Below the pieces are notes generated by a model that searched no databases, was not told the origin of the DNA, and saw only the letters and a program-made list of their open reading frames with translations. A stretch of DNA of 64,000 nucleotides from Larkinella sp051857545 (lineage in GTDB: Bacteria > Bacteroidota > Bacteroidia > Cytophagales > Spirosomataceae): NCBI RefSeq assembly GCF_051857545.1, contig NZ_JBPZHB010000010.1:1-64000 (forward strand). Direction: 5' to 3'. The translations under genes were made by a program, and so were the position numbers. Shown piece by piece: positions 7,277 to 15,700 of this stretch (positions are counted from its first letter, which is position 1; each line of letters begins with the position of its first letter).

Positions 7277-9862
7277 TTAGTAGAAACTTAATATGGCATA
7301 CCGGCCTTCAAAACTGACGGGAGAACCGGTGTGGTTGGTAACGCTGATCCAGTAGGTGACAAATTCGGCGGAGGCCCGTTCCACCTGCACTTTCCAGCTC
7401 ACCTGCGGGGCGCCGGGCAGGGGCGAGGTGGGCATAATGGTCCAGATGATGTGCCAGGTCGCCGGCCAGCTATGCGTAAACCAGCGGTGGGTCTGGTTCG
7501 GGGCCAGACTGCCGTTCCATTGCACCCCGCAAATGGGGGCCGCCAGCCAGCCATCGACCGGAATTTCCCAAACGCCCCGGTTGCGCATCCCCACCCGCAA
7601 CACGCGGGCGTGTGGATGATAGAGCAGATCGACCGCCAGCGCATTCGGCAGGCCATTGGCAAAGGCGCTCCAGGAGGCCCCGGCATTCAGGGATTGGTAG
7701 ACGCCCACGTCGGCCGCAACCCACACCCGGTTGGCATTGCCGGGATCCACTTCTACCGCCGTGATGGGCAGATTGGGTAAACCCGCTGTGCAGTTGACCC
7801 AGGTGCTGCCGCCGTTGTCGGACCGAAACACCCGGTCGCCACTCAGCGAGGTGGACGTTGCCCAGATGCGGTTCAGATTAGTCGGATTGACGTGTAAATC
7901 ACTGACATAAGCACTGGCGCGGGGCGTCGCCAGAGCCGTCGCCGACGACCAGGCCATGCCGGACCAACTGATGCGGTAAACCTGTCCCGTTGTCGTTCCG
8001 ACAAAAACCGTGTCGGCATTGGGAATGTACATCGCCGATGCTACCTGACCCGCGGGCAGGGCCACTTCGGTCCAGTTGGTCCCCCGGTTTCGGGAAATGT
8101 ACACACTCTGACCCGCCTGGGCCACCGTGTCGTTGGTAGCTTCCATCGGCGGATAAAACAGGGCATTGTAGCCATCGGGAACGTTAGGGCCGATCCAGCC
8201 AAACGATCCGAAATTCCCCCGGGTGGTGGAGCGCTCCATGCCCATGCTGTAGTAGGAATGAAACACCACATTCGGGTCGGTGCGGTGTACCCCGCAGTCG
8301 CCCCCGTCGCCGTCGGCAATGTGATCCCAGGCCGGATTGCCCGTGTAGCGGATGCTGCCGTTGTCCTGCGTTCCGGCTATCAGCCAGCGGGACGACCCGT
8401 AATCCTGGGCCATGTATTCGATTTCCGTAATGCCTAAACCGTTGTTGAGCGACGTCCAGCTTGTGCCCCGGTTGGGCGACACAAACAAACCGCCGTCGTT
8501 CCCCACATAAACGATGTTGGCATTGGTGGGATCAAATGTGATGGCGTGCTGGTCGGGGTGGATGTCGTCACCGGTTTTGTTCGAAATCGTCACCCAGGTC
8601 CAGGTGCTCCCCGAAAGGTTCCCGCGATAGGCTTCAATGGCCCCCAGGTAAATCTCTGCATCTGTATCGGGAGCTACGGCCAGAAACCAGTCATACCACG
8701 CCTGCCCGGTCGACAGTCCCGCCGGTCCCCCGGTAATGCGCGACCAGGTTCCGGTACTGGCCCTTCGGTAGAGGTACATCGTAGCCCCGGCTGCACCAAA
8801 GGCATAGGCAACGGCCGGATTCGTGCGGGAAATGGACACCGCCAGCCGGTCATAGGCCGCCGGGCCACCCGGTAAGGCAACAGCCGTCCAGGTCTGACCG
8901 CCGTTTGTGGAGCGGAAGAGCCCACTCTGACAACCTGCCAGCACCTCCGCCGTGGCACCGCCGGAAGGATGGGCCGCCAGGTCCCAGCAGCGTCCCGACC
9001 GGCGCAGGGTCCAGGCCGTTCCGCCGTCGGTGGATTCATAAATGCCGTGGGTGGTGGCGGCCAGCAAATGGTTGCCGTTGGCGGGATCGACCAGCAAATC
9101 ATAAAAACCCTGCCCCACGAAAGGCGCCGTTGCGTGCATCGTCCAGGTGCTGCCACCGTTGGTCGAGCGCAGCAAACCGGCACCCAGCCAGGCGTAAAAA
9201 TTTCCTTCGCCCGTGCCGCAGTAGACCGTGGCCGGAGCCGAAGGATTGAAGGCCAGTGCGCCAACCGTCAGCGTAGCGGCATAATCCGTGCGCGGACTCC
9301 AGGAAGTTCCCCGGTTGAAGCTTTCCCAAATGCCTCCGCTTGCTGCGCCACACAAAATATGATTGGCATTGGAGGGGTCGACGGCCACTGCCGAAATTCG
9401 GCCCGAAACGACCACCCGGCTCTCCCCGTAAGTCTGCCCGTTGGACATCATCGTGGGACCCAAAAACCGCCATTGAGGACCGAAACCGGTAGGTGGTGAG
9501 AGCGACGGGCCGGAAAGGGTCGTGATGGCAGCCGTCGGTTCTGACTCATCGTTGTCGGTTTCCGCCGGTTCGATAACAGCGGGTTGCAGCGCCAGGGCGG
9601 CATCGACCAGCGCCTGGGCATAGCTCGAAACCACTTCCGGGGGGCCTTCGACCGAGAGGGCTGCGGTGGCCGAACGGCGACGGTTTGCCTTCGGTTTCTC
9701 GTCGGCCACCGCTTCCGTGATTGGCAGACCGCGCTCTTCCGAAAAGTACAGCAATCGTTGCAGCACTTTACTGGTGGGTGGCTTGGGAAGCGTGGCCCGT
9801 CCCCGAACCGCCGAAGCGGCCTGGTCGGAATGGTTCAAGAGGTTATCCTTCGGTCCCTTCAT
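7277..9862 (-). CDS. Asp-box (BNR/VPS10-like) beta-propeller repeat protein
   Basis: An 861-residue protein. The N-terminal about 125 residues are polar and lack a signal peptide. Residues from about 130 to 770 hold at least eight Asp-box motifs of the type S-x-N/D-x-G-x-x-W (e.g. STNGGSTWT, STDGGTAWT, STNGGQTWT, SDNGGSTWV, SLNAGASWS), interleaved with strands such as 'DPxNxNxVYxG', typical of BNR/sortilin-like propellers. A C-terminal about 85-residue domain (LAPNQTHRWF to FEGRYA) is duplicated as the next gene. The start at 9862 (MKGPKDNLL) is preferred over 9946 because the longer version opens with a basic stretch overlapping the upstream gene. A surface or ligand-binding role is usual for such propellers, but the export route is unclear. 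Confidence 0.82.
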   Translation of the reverse strand: MKGPKDNLLNHSDQAASAVRGRATLPKPPTSKVLQRLLYFSEERGLPITEAVADEKPKANRRRSATAALSVEGPPEVVSSYAQALVDAALALQPAVIEPAETDNDESEPTAAITTLSGPSLSPPTGFGPQWRFLGPTMMSNGQTYGESRVVVSGRISAVAVDPSNANHILCGAASGGIWESFNRGTSWSPRTDYAATLTVGALAFNPSAPATVYCGTGEGNFYAWLGAGLLRSTNGGSTWTMHATAPFVGQGFYDLLVDPANGNHLLAATTHGIYESTDGGTAWTLRRSGRCWDLAAHPSGGATAEVLAGCQSGLFRSTNGGQTWTAVALPGGPAAYDRLAVSISRTNPAVAYAFGAAGATMYLYRRASTGTWSRITGGPAGLSTGQAWYDWFLAVAPDTDAEIYLGAIEAYRGNLSGSTWTWVTISNKTGDDIHPDQHAITFDPTNANIVYVGNDGGLFVSPNRGTSWTSLNNGLGITEIEYMAQDYGSSRWLIAGTQDNGSIRYTGNPAWDHIADGDGGDCGVHRTDPNVVFHSYYSMGMERSTTRGNFGSFGWIGPNVPDGYNALFYPPMEATNDTVAQAGQSVYISRNRGTNWTEVALPAGQVASAMYIPNADTVFVGTTTGQVYRISWSGMAWSSATALATPRASAYVSDLHVNPTNLNRIWATSTSLSGDRVFRSDNGGSTWVNCTAGLPNLPITAVEVDPGNANRVWVAADVGVYQSLNAGASWSAFANGLPNALAVDLLYHPHARVLRVGMRNRGVWEIPVDGWLAAPICGVQWNGSLAPNQTHRWFTHSWPATWHIIWTIMPTSPLPGAPQVSWKVQVERASAEFVTYWISVTNHTGSPVSFEGRYAILSFY

Positions 9863-10016
9863 CTGACTGAGTCGTTTTGGTTGGTTTTTTCGGTTTCTTC
9901 TCGGGGGATTCAGTTTCTTCTTCCGGGAAATTTTCCGGAATACCACGGGCTTCTCTAAACTGTTTTAGACGTTCGGCTGCTTTGTTGTCCGGTTCGTCAG
10001 GTCGTCGTTTGGTCAT
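9843..10016 (-). CDS. Small charged protein of unknown function, first gene of operon
   Basis: A 57-residue protein starting MTKRRPDEPDNKAAERLKQF, rich in Lys, Glu, Pro and Thr towards the C-terminus (EEETESPEKKPKKPTKT). Probably helical at the N-terminus and disordered after. It overlaps the start of the Asp-box gene by 20 bp, consistent with translational coupling. An upstream ATG at 10196 would add 60 residues, but that extension is unlike the rest and poorly supported. No family recognised. Confidence 0.5.
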   Translation of the reverse strand: MTKRRPDEPDNKAAERLKQFREARGIPENFPEEETESPEKKPKKPTKTTQSDEGTEG

Positions 10017-10435
10017 AGCATAACAGATTTGTGGATAGAGGATAGTCGTCAGAAAAACAGGTAGAATACAAAGGAAATCACCCGGGTGGCCACCTGATGT
10101 GAGTGGACCAAGCAGATCGACGGTTGTAGATGGGTACGGTTGAGGAGAGCCTGCGTGTAACGCATTAACCGACAACAAGGTAGTCGTAATTATCAAAAAG
10201 GGCCGCTAAGTTTTGAGGGAGCGGTTAAAAGAATGTATAAGGATCGGTGGAAAAAATAGCAGTATTTGTTGCCCGGCCGGAAGCGGGCACCCGGCCTGTA
10301 CTTTCTGACGGCCGAAACAAACCCGAAGAAGCGGGTGGGGGCCGGTGAAAAAAGAAGCGGATGAGGTAGAATAGACGGCGACCGTGCTTTCCGTAACAGT
10401 AAAACCGTGCGTAAGTCCGCGTATTAAAAACCGCT
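10017..10435. other. Intergenic region between divergent genes
   Basis: About 420 bp between the minus-strand five-gene operon and the plus-strand NIPSNAP gene. Both need promoters here. The stretch from about 10270 to 10360 is GC-rich with several short inverted repeats (for example CCCG...CGGG near 10330). Open frames exist on the minus strand (to 10196 and 10225-10476) but their translations look like chance. I see no convincing gene. Confidence 0.45.
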
Positions 10436-11230
10436 ATGAAAAGACGTAATTTTGTTAAAACATCTCTTGTTACCACCTCCGCCGTCAGTTTCCTGAATCC
10501 GTTGAGTGAAGTGGTAACGCCCCATCAAAACGCCGGTTCTGAATTTTATGAGCTGCGGATTTATACCCTAAAAAACGGCAAACAGCAGAAAATGGTGGAA
10601 AGCTATTTTCAGAATGCTGCCATCCCGGCCCTCAATCGGTTAGGGAGCAAAAACATTGGCGTTTTTACGGAATACCTCCCGCAGGGATTTACGAAACTGG
10701 TGACAGTGATCCCGTTTAATTCTCTGGATGAGTATTTCAAGTTGCCCGAAAAGCTGGCCGGCGATGCGGCTTACCAACAGGCGGGTGCCGATTATCTGAC
10801 GGCCCAGGCTACCGACCCGGCTTATGAACGCATTGAAAGCTCGTTGCTGAAATCGTTTGCTTACATGCCCAAACTGGAAGCTCCGGAGAAAAAAACGCGG
10901 ATTTTTGAGCTGCGTCGCTACGAAAGCCACAACGAAACCGCCGGAAAGAAGAAAATCGAGATGTTCAATGAAGGCGGTGAAATTGCCATTTTCAAGCGCG
11001 TCGGACTCACCCCGGTTTTCTTTGGCGAAACGCTGATTGGCCCCATGCGCCCGAATTTGACGTACCTGCTGACGTTCGACAACATGGAAGAACACGACCA
11101 GAACTGGAAGAAGTTCGGCAGCGATCCGGAATGGAAAAAAATCAGCGCCATGCCCGAATATGCCAACGCCCGAATCGTTTCGAACATCACCCGAACCTTC
11201 CTGATCCCGACCGCTTTTTCTCAGATTTAA
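10436..11230 (+). CDS. NIPSNAP family protein with Tat-like leader
   Basis: A 264-residue protein. The leader MKRRNFVKTSLVTTSAVSFL carries a twin-arginine-like start, so export in folded form is likely. Two related NIPSNAP-type ferredoxin-like halves follow: 'FYELRIYTLKNGKQQKM' at about 36-135 and 'RIFELRRYESHNETAGKKKI' at about 150-255. NIPSNAP domains belong to the dimeric alpha/beta-barrel superfamily, and their biochemical role in bacteria is not settled. The gene stands alone and ends in a strong terminator at 11269-11323. Confidence 0.88.
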   Translation: MKRRNFVKTSLVTTSAVSFLNPLSEVVTPHQNAGSEFYELRIYTLKNGKQQKMVESYFQNAAIPALNRLGSKNIGVFTEYLPQGFTKLVTVIPFNSLDEYFKLPEKLAGDAAYQQAGADYLTAQATDPAYERIESSLLKSFAYMPKLEAPEKKTRIFELRRYESHNETAGKKKIEMFNEGGEIAIFKRVGLTPVFFGETLIGPMRPNLTYLLTFDNMEEHDQNWKKFGSDPEWKKISAMPEYANARIVSNITRTFLIPTAFSQI

Positions 11231-11268
11231 AAACCGACCAGGCCAGCGAAAGGCCTAATTAAATGGAC

Positions 11269-11323
11269 ATTGCCGAAGGTACAGCCTTTCTTGCTCGCAG
11301 AGGTTGTGCCTTCGGCAATTTTC
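11269..11323 (+). terminator. Rho-independent terminator after the NIPSNAP gene
   Basis: ATTGCCGAAGG at 11269-11279 pairs with CCTTCGGCAAT at 11309-11319. The stem extends inwards with G-U or mismatched pairs, and a short T-rich stretch (TTTTCTT) follows. It lies 38 bp after the stop codon at 11230. Confidence 0.75.
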
Positions 11324-11491
11324 TTCCCGACCGTCGCGGTTGTCAGTAACCCGTCGATAAAATTGTATCCAGCCAAGTCAGGATAAGCTTTTTTAGTTAT
11401 AGTATAGTTTTGTTGGGTTCTACGGATGCTTATGGCGAAAAATGGTTGTGCCGTTTACTAAATGTATGCGAAATGATATAAATAAGTAACT

Positions 11492-11528
11492 TTTGACTTC
11501 GAAATGTCGCTTTTATGGCATATATTTG
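11492..11528 (+). promoter_or_regulatory. Possible promoter of the YopX-like gene
   Basis: TATATTTG at 11521-11528 matches the Bacteroidota -7 element TAnnTTTG perfectly, about 38 bp before the ATG at 11566. The nearest TTTG (11492-11495) lies 25 bp upstream of it, somewhat longer than the usual about 19-21 bp, so the -33 assignment is weak. The rest of the 11324-11565 gap is AT-rich and shows no gene. Confidence 0.35.
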
Positions 11529-11565
11529 TTAGTCATTATCGTATAACTAAAATATAGAAAGGACG

Positions 11566-11997
11566 ATGCAACCAATCCAATCCCGCATTTGGGACGGCCA
11601 GAAAATGCTCTACCTGGCCGGGCTGCCCATGACCCCGGAGCCTTATTTATCCATCTGGCTACAGGAAGCCATTGCCCTGGTGAGCCAGGTGTCGGTGGTT
11701 GACGAATTGCCGCAGCCCACCAGCTTTTCCTGGCGGCTGATGCGCACCATTGGTCAGTCGGATCGGCAGGGTATTTTGCTATATGAAAGCGATCTGGTGG
11801 AGTGGGACGGGCGGATTTTCGAGATTGGCTGGTCGAATCATCGTTGCGGCTACGCGCTGTTTCAGCCCCTGGGAACGGGCGAGTTTCCGGCGTTTTCACT
11901 CAGCGCCCTGCACGCCCGCCAGTTGCGGGTGCTGGGAAACCGCTACGAACATCCGCAATTGCTGGAACAACGGTTTTTGTCGCAGGCAGCCGCCTGA
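11566..11997 (+). CDS. YopX-family-like protein
   Basis: A 143-residue cytoplasmic protein. The pattern 'SRIWDGQKMLYLAG', then 'MRTIGQSDRQGILLYESDLVEWDGRIFEIGW', fits YopX domains (PF09643), which usually read 'Q.TG..D..G..IYEGDIV' in this place. YopX proteins are common in phages and phage-derived islands and also occur as chromosomal orphans. Their function is unknown. No other phage gene is nearby, and the gene is flanked by two strong terminators (11269-11323 and 12035-12069), so it forms its own transcription unit. Start at the ATG chosen because it begins the domain. Confidence 0.7.
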   Translation: MQPIQSRIWDGQKMLYLAGLPMTPEPYLSIWLQEAIALVSQVSVVDELPQPTSFSWRLMRTIGQSDRQGILLYESDLVEWDGRIFEIGWSNHRCGYALFQPLGTGEFPAFSLSALHARQLRVLGNRYEHPQLLEQRFLSQAAA

Positions 11998-12034
11998 TCT
12001 GAATCTTCCTCATATCCACACTGTTTATTTCCCG

Positions 12035-12069
12035 AAAGCCACGCCCGTCCAACCGGCGCGGCTTTTTTT
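12035..12069 (+). terminator. Rho-independent terminator after the YopX-like gene
   Basis: AAAGCCACGCC (12035-12045) pairs with GGCGCGGCTTT (12055-12065) with a single A-C mismatch around a 9-nt loop, followed by a run of seven T (12063-12069). It lies about 38 bp downstream of the stop codon. Confidence 0.8.
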
Positions 12070-12196
12070 ATGGAAACTGGTGAAAAACGTCCTGGAACGC
12101 AGGCTGGTATTAGATTACTTCCAAATTGAGGCAAAGGATTCATTCAGGGAAACTTTCGCCCGGCAGGTTTGTTTCCCGGTTAGGATCCGTTAAATC

Positions 12197-12583
12197 ATGA
12201 AACCTTTTGTCGCCCTGTTGTTAGCGTGCTGGATGTTGGGCGGGAGTTTGCTCCCCGGCTTCAGCATCGACCAGACCGCCCACTGGGGCGATCTGGTGCA
12301 ACATTTCCAGCAACACCGGGCCACGGACGCCCGGCTGGGTTTCATCGACTTCATCAAAATGCATTACGGGGCCGATTCGGAACACCAGAAACACCCCAAC
12401 CACAGTCACCAGAATTTACCTTCGGTCGGTCATTCCGCACCGGTTTTTACCCCCAACACTGTCTGGCTGTCGGCACCCGCGTTCTGTCAGGTGCTGGTTG
12501 TTTCCAAAGCCGATTTCTTTCGCAAGGCCGATTTGTATTCTTTTCTCGCGGTTTTTGCACTCATCAATCCCCCCCGACGCTAG
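12197..12583 (+). CDS. Small His-rich secreted protein heading the metal efflux operon
   Basis: A 128-residue protein with a signal peptide (MKPFVALLLACWMLGGSLLPG). Its middle is rich in histidine (SEHQKHPNHSHQN, about 60-75), and a hydrophobic C-terminal segment ends in NPPRR. Comparable short proteins precede CusA/CzcA-type genes in many Bacteroidota and are thought to bind the exported metal in the periplasm. That role is inference here. A gap of about 180 bp without another gene separates it from the pump gene and holds a small hairpin (ACCCGCATAACGGGT near 12660). Confidence 0.65.
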   Translation: MKPFVALLLACWMLGGSLLPGFSIDQTAHWGDLVQHFQQHRATDARLGFIDFIKMHYGADSEHQKHPNHSHQNLPSVGHSAPVFTPNTVWLSAPAFCQVLVVSKADFFRKADLYSFLAVFALINPPRR

Positions 12584-12765
12584 TTTCCAGCCGCCCCTGG
12601 CCGACGTGTGTCCACCTGAAACGGGGCCTGTTTTTTCTGCCGCGTATGCTGTCGTTCTACCCGCATAACGGGTGATGAATGGTTGCGGATCGTTTTCTAC
12701 TTTTCCGTAATCCGGCCGTTTTCTCTTCCTGATTTTTCAGTCAATCCCTTCTTTTAGCGCGCATT

Positions 12766-15700
12766 ATGCTGAATGCCATTATTCATTTTTCTATTCACAA
12801 CAAACTCATTGTTGGCCTGTTCGTGCTGGCGTTGGTGGGGTGGGGTGCCTGGTCGGTGACCCAACTGCCCATCGATGCGGTGCCGGACATTACGAACAAC
12901 CAGGTGCAGGTGATCACCAGCAGTCCGTCGCTGGCGGCCGAAGACATCGAGCGGCTCGTGACGTTTCCGATTGAAGTCAGCCTGTCGAATATTCCGGGCA
13001 TTACCGAATTGCGGTCGTTTTCGCGCTTCGGGCTGTCGATTGTAACCGTCGTATTCACCGACGCAACAGACGTTTACTGGGCTCGTCAGCAGATTGCCGA
13101 ACGCTTGCAAACTGTGGTGGGAGAGATTCCGCCCGGCGTTGGAACGCCCGTCATGGCGCCCGTCACCACGGGTTTGGGCGAAATTTTCCAGTACACGGTT
13201 TTGGCCAAAAAAGGCTACGAAACCAAATACTCTCTCACCGACCTGCGCACCATTCAGGACTGGACCATCCGGCGCGGGTTGCTAGGCACCCCCGGCGTGG
13301 CCGACATCAGCGGTTTTGGGGGCCTGCTGAAACAATACGAAATCGAGGTCGATCCCGACCGGCTGCGGAGCATGGGCGTCACGATCACCGATATTTTCAA
13401 TGCGCTGGAGCAGAATAACCAGAACACGGGCGGGGCGTATATCGACAAAAAGCCCAACGCCTATTTCATTCGCTCCGACGGCCTGATTCGTTCGACCAAC
13501 GATATTGCGGACATCGTCGTCAGGCTGAACGATCAGTCGTTGCCCGTTCGGATTCGCGATGTGGCGCAGGTCAACATCGGTTCGGCGGTGCGCTACGGAG
13601 CCGTCACCCGCAACGGCGAAGGCGAAACCGTGGGGGCAGTCGTGATGATGATCAAAGGCGAAAATTCATCGGCGGTCATCAAACGGGTGAAGGAAAAGAT
13701 TGCCGAAATTCAGAAAACGCTGCCCGAAGGGGTGCAGATCGTGCCGTTTCTGGACCGGACCAAAATGGTCAACAGCGCCATCGGAACCGTCGAGCGCAAC
13801 CTGCTGGAAGGGGCAACCATCGTCATTTTTGTGCTGGTGCTGATGCTCGGCAACTTCCGCGCGGGGTTTGTTGTGGCTTCCGTTATCCCGCTGGCGTTGC
13901 TGTTTGCCATTGCGATGATGAACCTCTTCGGCGTATCGGGCAACCTGATGAGCCTTGGGGCCATCGACTTTGGGTTGATTGTGGACGGTGCCGTCATCAT
14001 CGTCGAAGCGACGCTGCACCACATTACCAGCCGAAATAAAAACAAAACGCTGACCCAGGCCGAAATGGATGACGAAGTTTTCCAGTCGGCGGCCCGGATC
14101 CGGTCGTCGGCGGCTTTTGGTGAAATCATTATTTTGATTGTTTACCTGCCGATTCTGGCCCTGTCGGGCATTGAAGGGAAGATGTTTCGTCCCATGGCTC
14201 TGACCGTTGCGTTTGCCATTCTGGGGGCTTTCATTCTGTCGCTGACCTACGTGCCGATGATTTCGGCCCTGATGCTGAACAAGAAAATCGTCCACAAAGA
14301 AACGTTCTCAGACAAGATCATGAAAAGGATTCAGCGGTTTTACGAACCCGTTCTGCTGTCGGCCCTGAAACACCGGCTCATGATTCTGGTCGGTGCCGTT
14401 GCCCTGCTGGCCGTTGCGGTTTTTCTATTCAACCGGATGGGCGGGGAGTTCATTCCGCAACTCGATGAAGGCGACTTCGCCGTCGATACGCGGACCTTGA
14501 CGGGAAGTTCGCTTTCCGAAACCGTGGACGCAACCCTGAAGGCCGAACGGATTTTGCTCAAACAGTTTCCGGAAGTCGAGCAGGTGGTGGCCAAAGTCGG
14601 CTCCGGCGAGATTCCAACCGACCCGATGCCGATTGAGGCTTCCGATTTGATGGTGATTCTGAAACCGCGCGATCAGTGGACGTCGGCCACCACCCGCGAC
14701 GAACTGGCCGGCAAAATGGCCGAAGCCCTCTCGGTGGTTCCGGGCGTTACATTTGGCTTTCAACAGCCGGTGCAGATGCGGTTTAACGAACTCATGACCG
14801 GCGCGCGCCAGGATGTGGCCCTCAAAATTTACGGCGAAGATCTGGACCAGTTGACCAAACTGGCCGGTCAGGTCGGCACCCTGATCGGAAGCATCGACGG
14901 GGCCAAAGACCTTTACGTGGAGCAGGTGGGCGGTTTGTCCCAGATCCTGATCAAACTCGACCGGTCGCAGCTTGCCAAATATGGCCTGAACGTATCCGAT
15001 GTCAACCGGGTGATCAACACGGCTTTTGCCGGACAGTCAGCGGGGTTGGTGTTCGAAGGTGAAAAACGATTCGACCTCGTGGTTCGGCTGGCGGCCGACA
15101 AGCGGCAGAGTGTCGACGATGTGCGCAATGTGTATGTAACCACGCCAAAGGGCCCATCCGGTTCCGGCCAGCAACTACCGCTGAGCCAGATTGCGCAGGT
15201 CACCATTGAACAGGCTCCCAACCAGATCCAGCGGGATAATACGCACCGGCGCATCACACTGGGATTCAACGTTCGGGGGCGTGATGTGGAAAGCATCGTT
15301 ACGGAATTGCAACAGAAAGTCGGCACTCAAATTAAATTTCCACCCGGTTATTCCATCACCTACGGCGGTCAGTTTCAGAACCTGGTCGATGCCAAACAGC
15401 GGCTGGCCATTGCCGTTCCGATTGCGCTGGCGCTGATTTTCGCCCTGCTGTTTTTCACGTTCGGCTCCATTCGCCAAAGTCTGCTGATTTTTATGGCCAT
15501 TCCGATGGCGGCCATTGGGGGCGTGTTTGCCCTGTTGCTGCGCGGAATGCCGTTCAGTATTTCGGCAGGGGTCGGGTTCATCGCGCTATTTGGTGTGGCG
15601 GTTTTGAACGGCATTGTGTTGATTGCCGAGTTCAACCGGCTTCGTCACGAGGAAGGGCTGACCGACCTGACCGAAATTATCCGGTTGGGGGCGGAGGTTC

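Noticed and set aside
10017..10196. N-terminal extension of the 57-residue gene to an upstream ATG at 10196
   Set aside because: The extra 60 residues are hydrophobic and proline-rich, unlike the charged main part. The internal ATG gives a compact start (MTKRRPDEP).
10225..10476. 83-codon minus-strand frame overlapping the NIPSNAP start
   Set aside because: Overlaps the start and Tat leader of a well-supported gene; composition looks random and no partner gene follows.
11566..12069. Prophage remnant
   Set aside because: Only one phage-type gene is present; no integrase, structural genes, tRNA or attachment-site-like repeats nearby.
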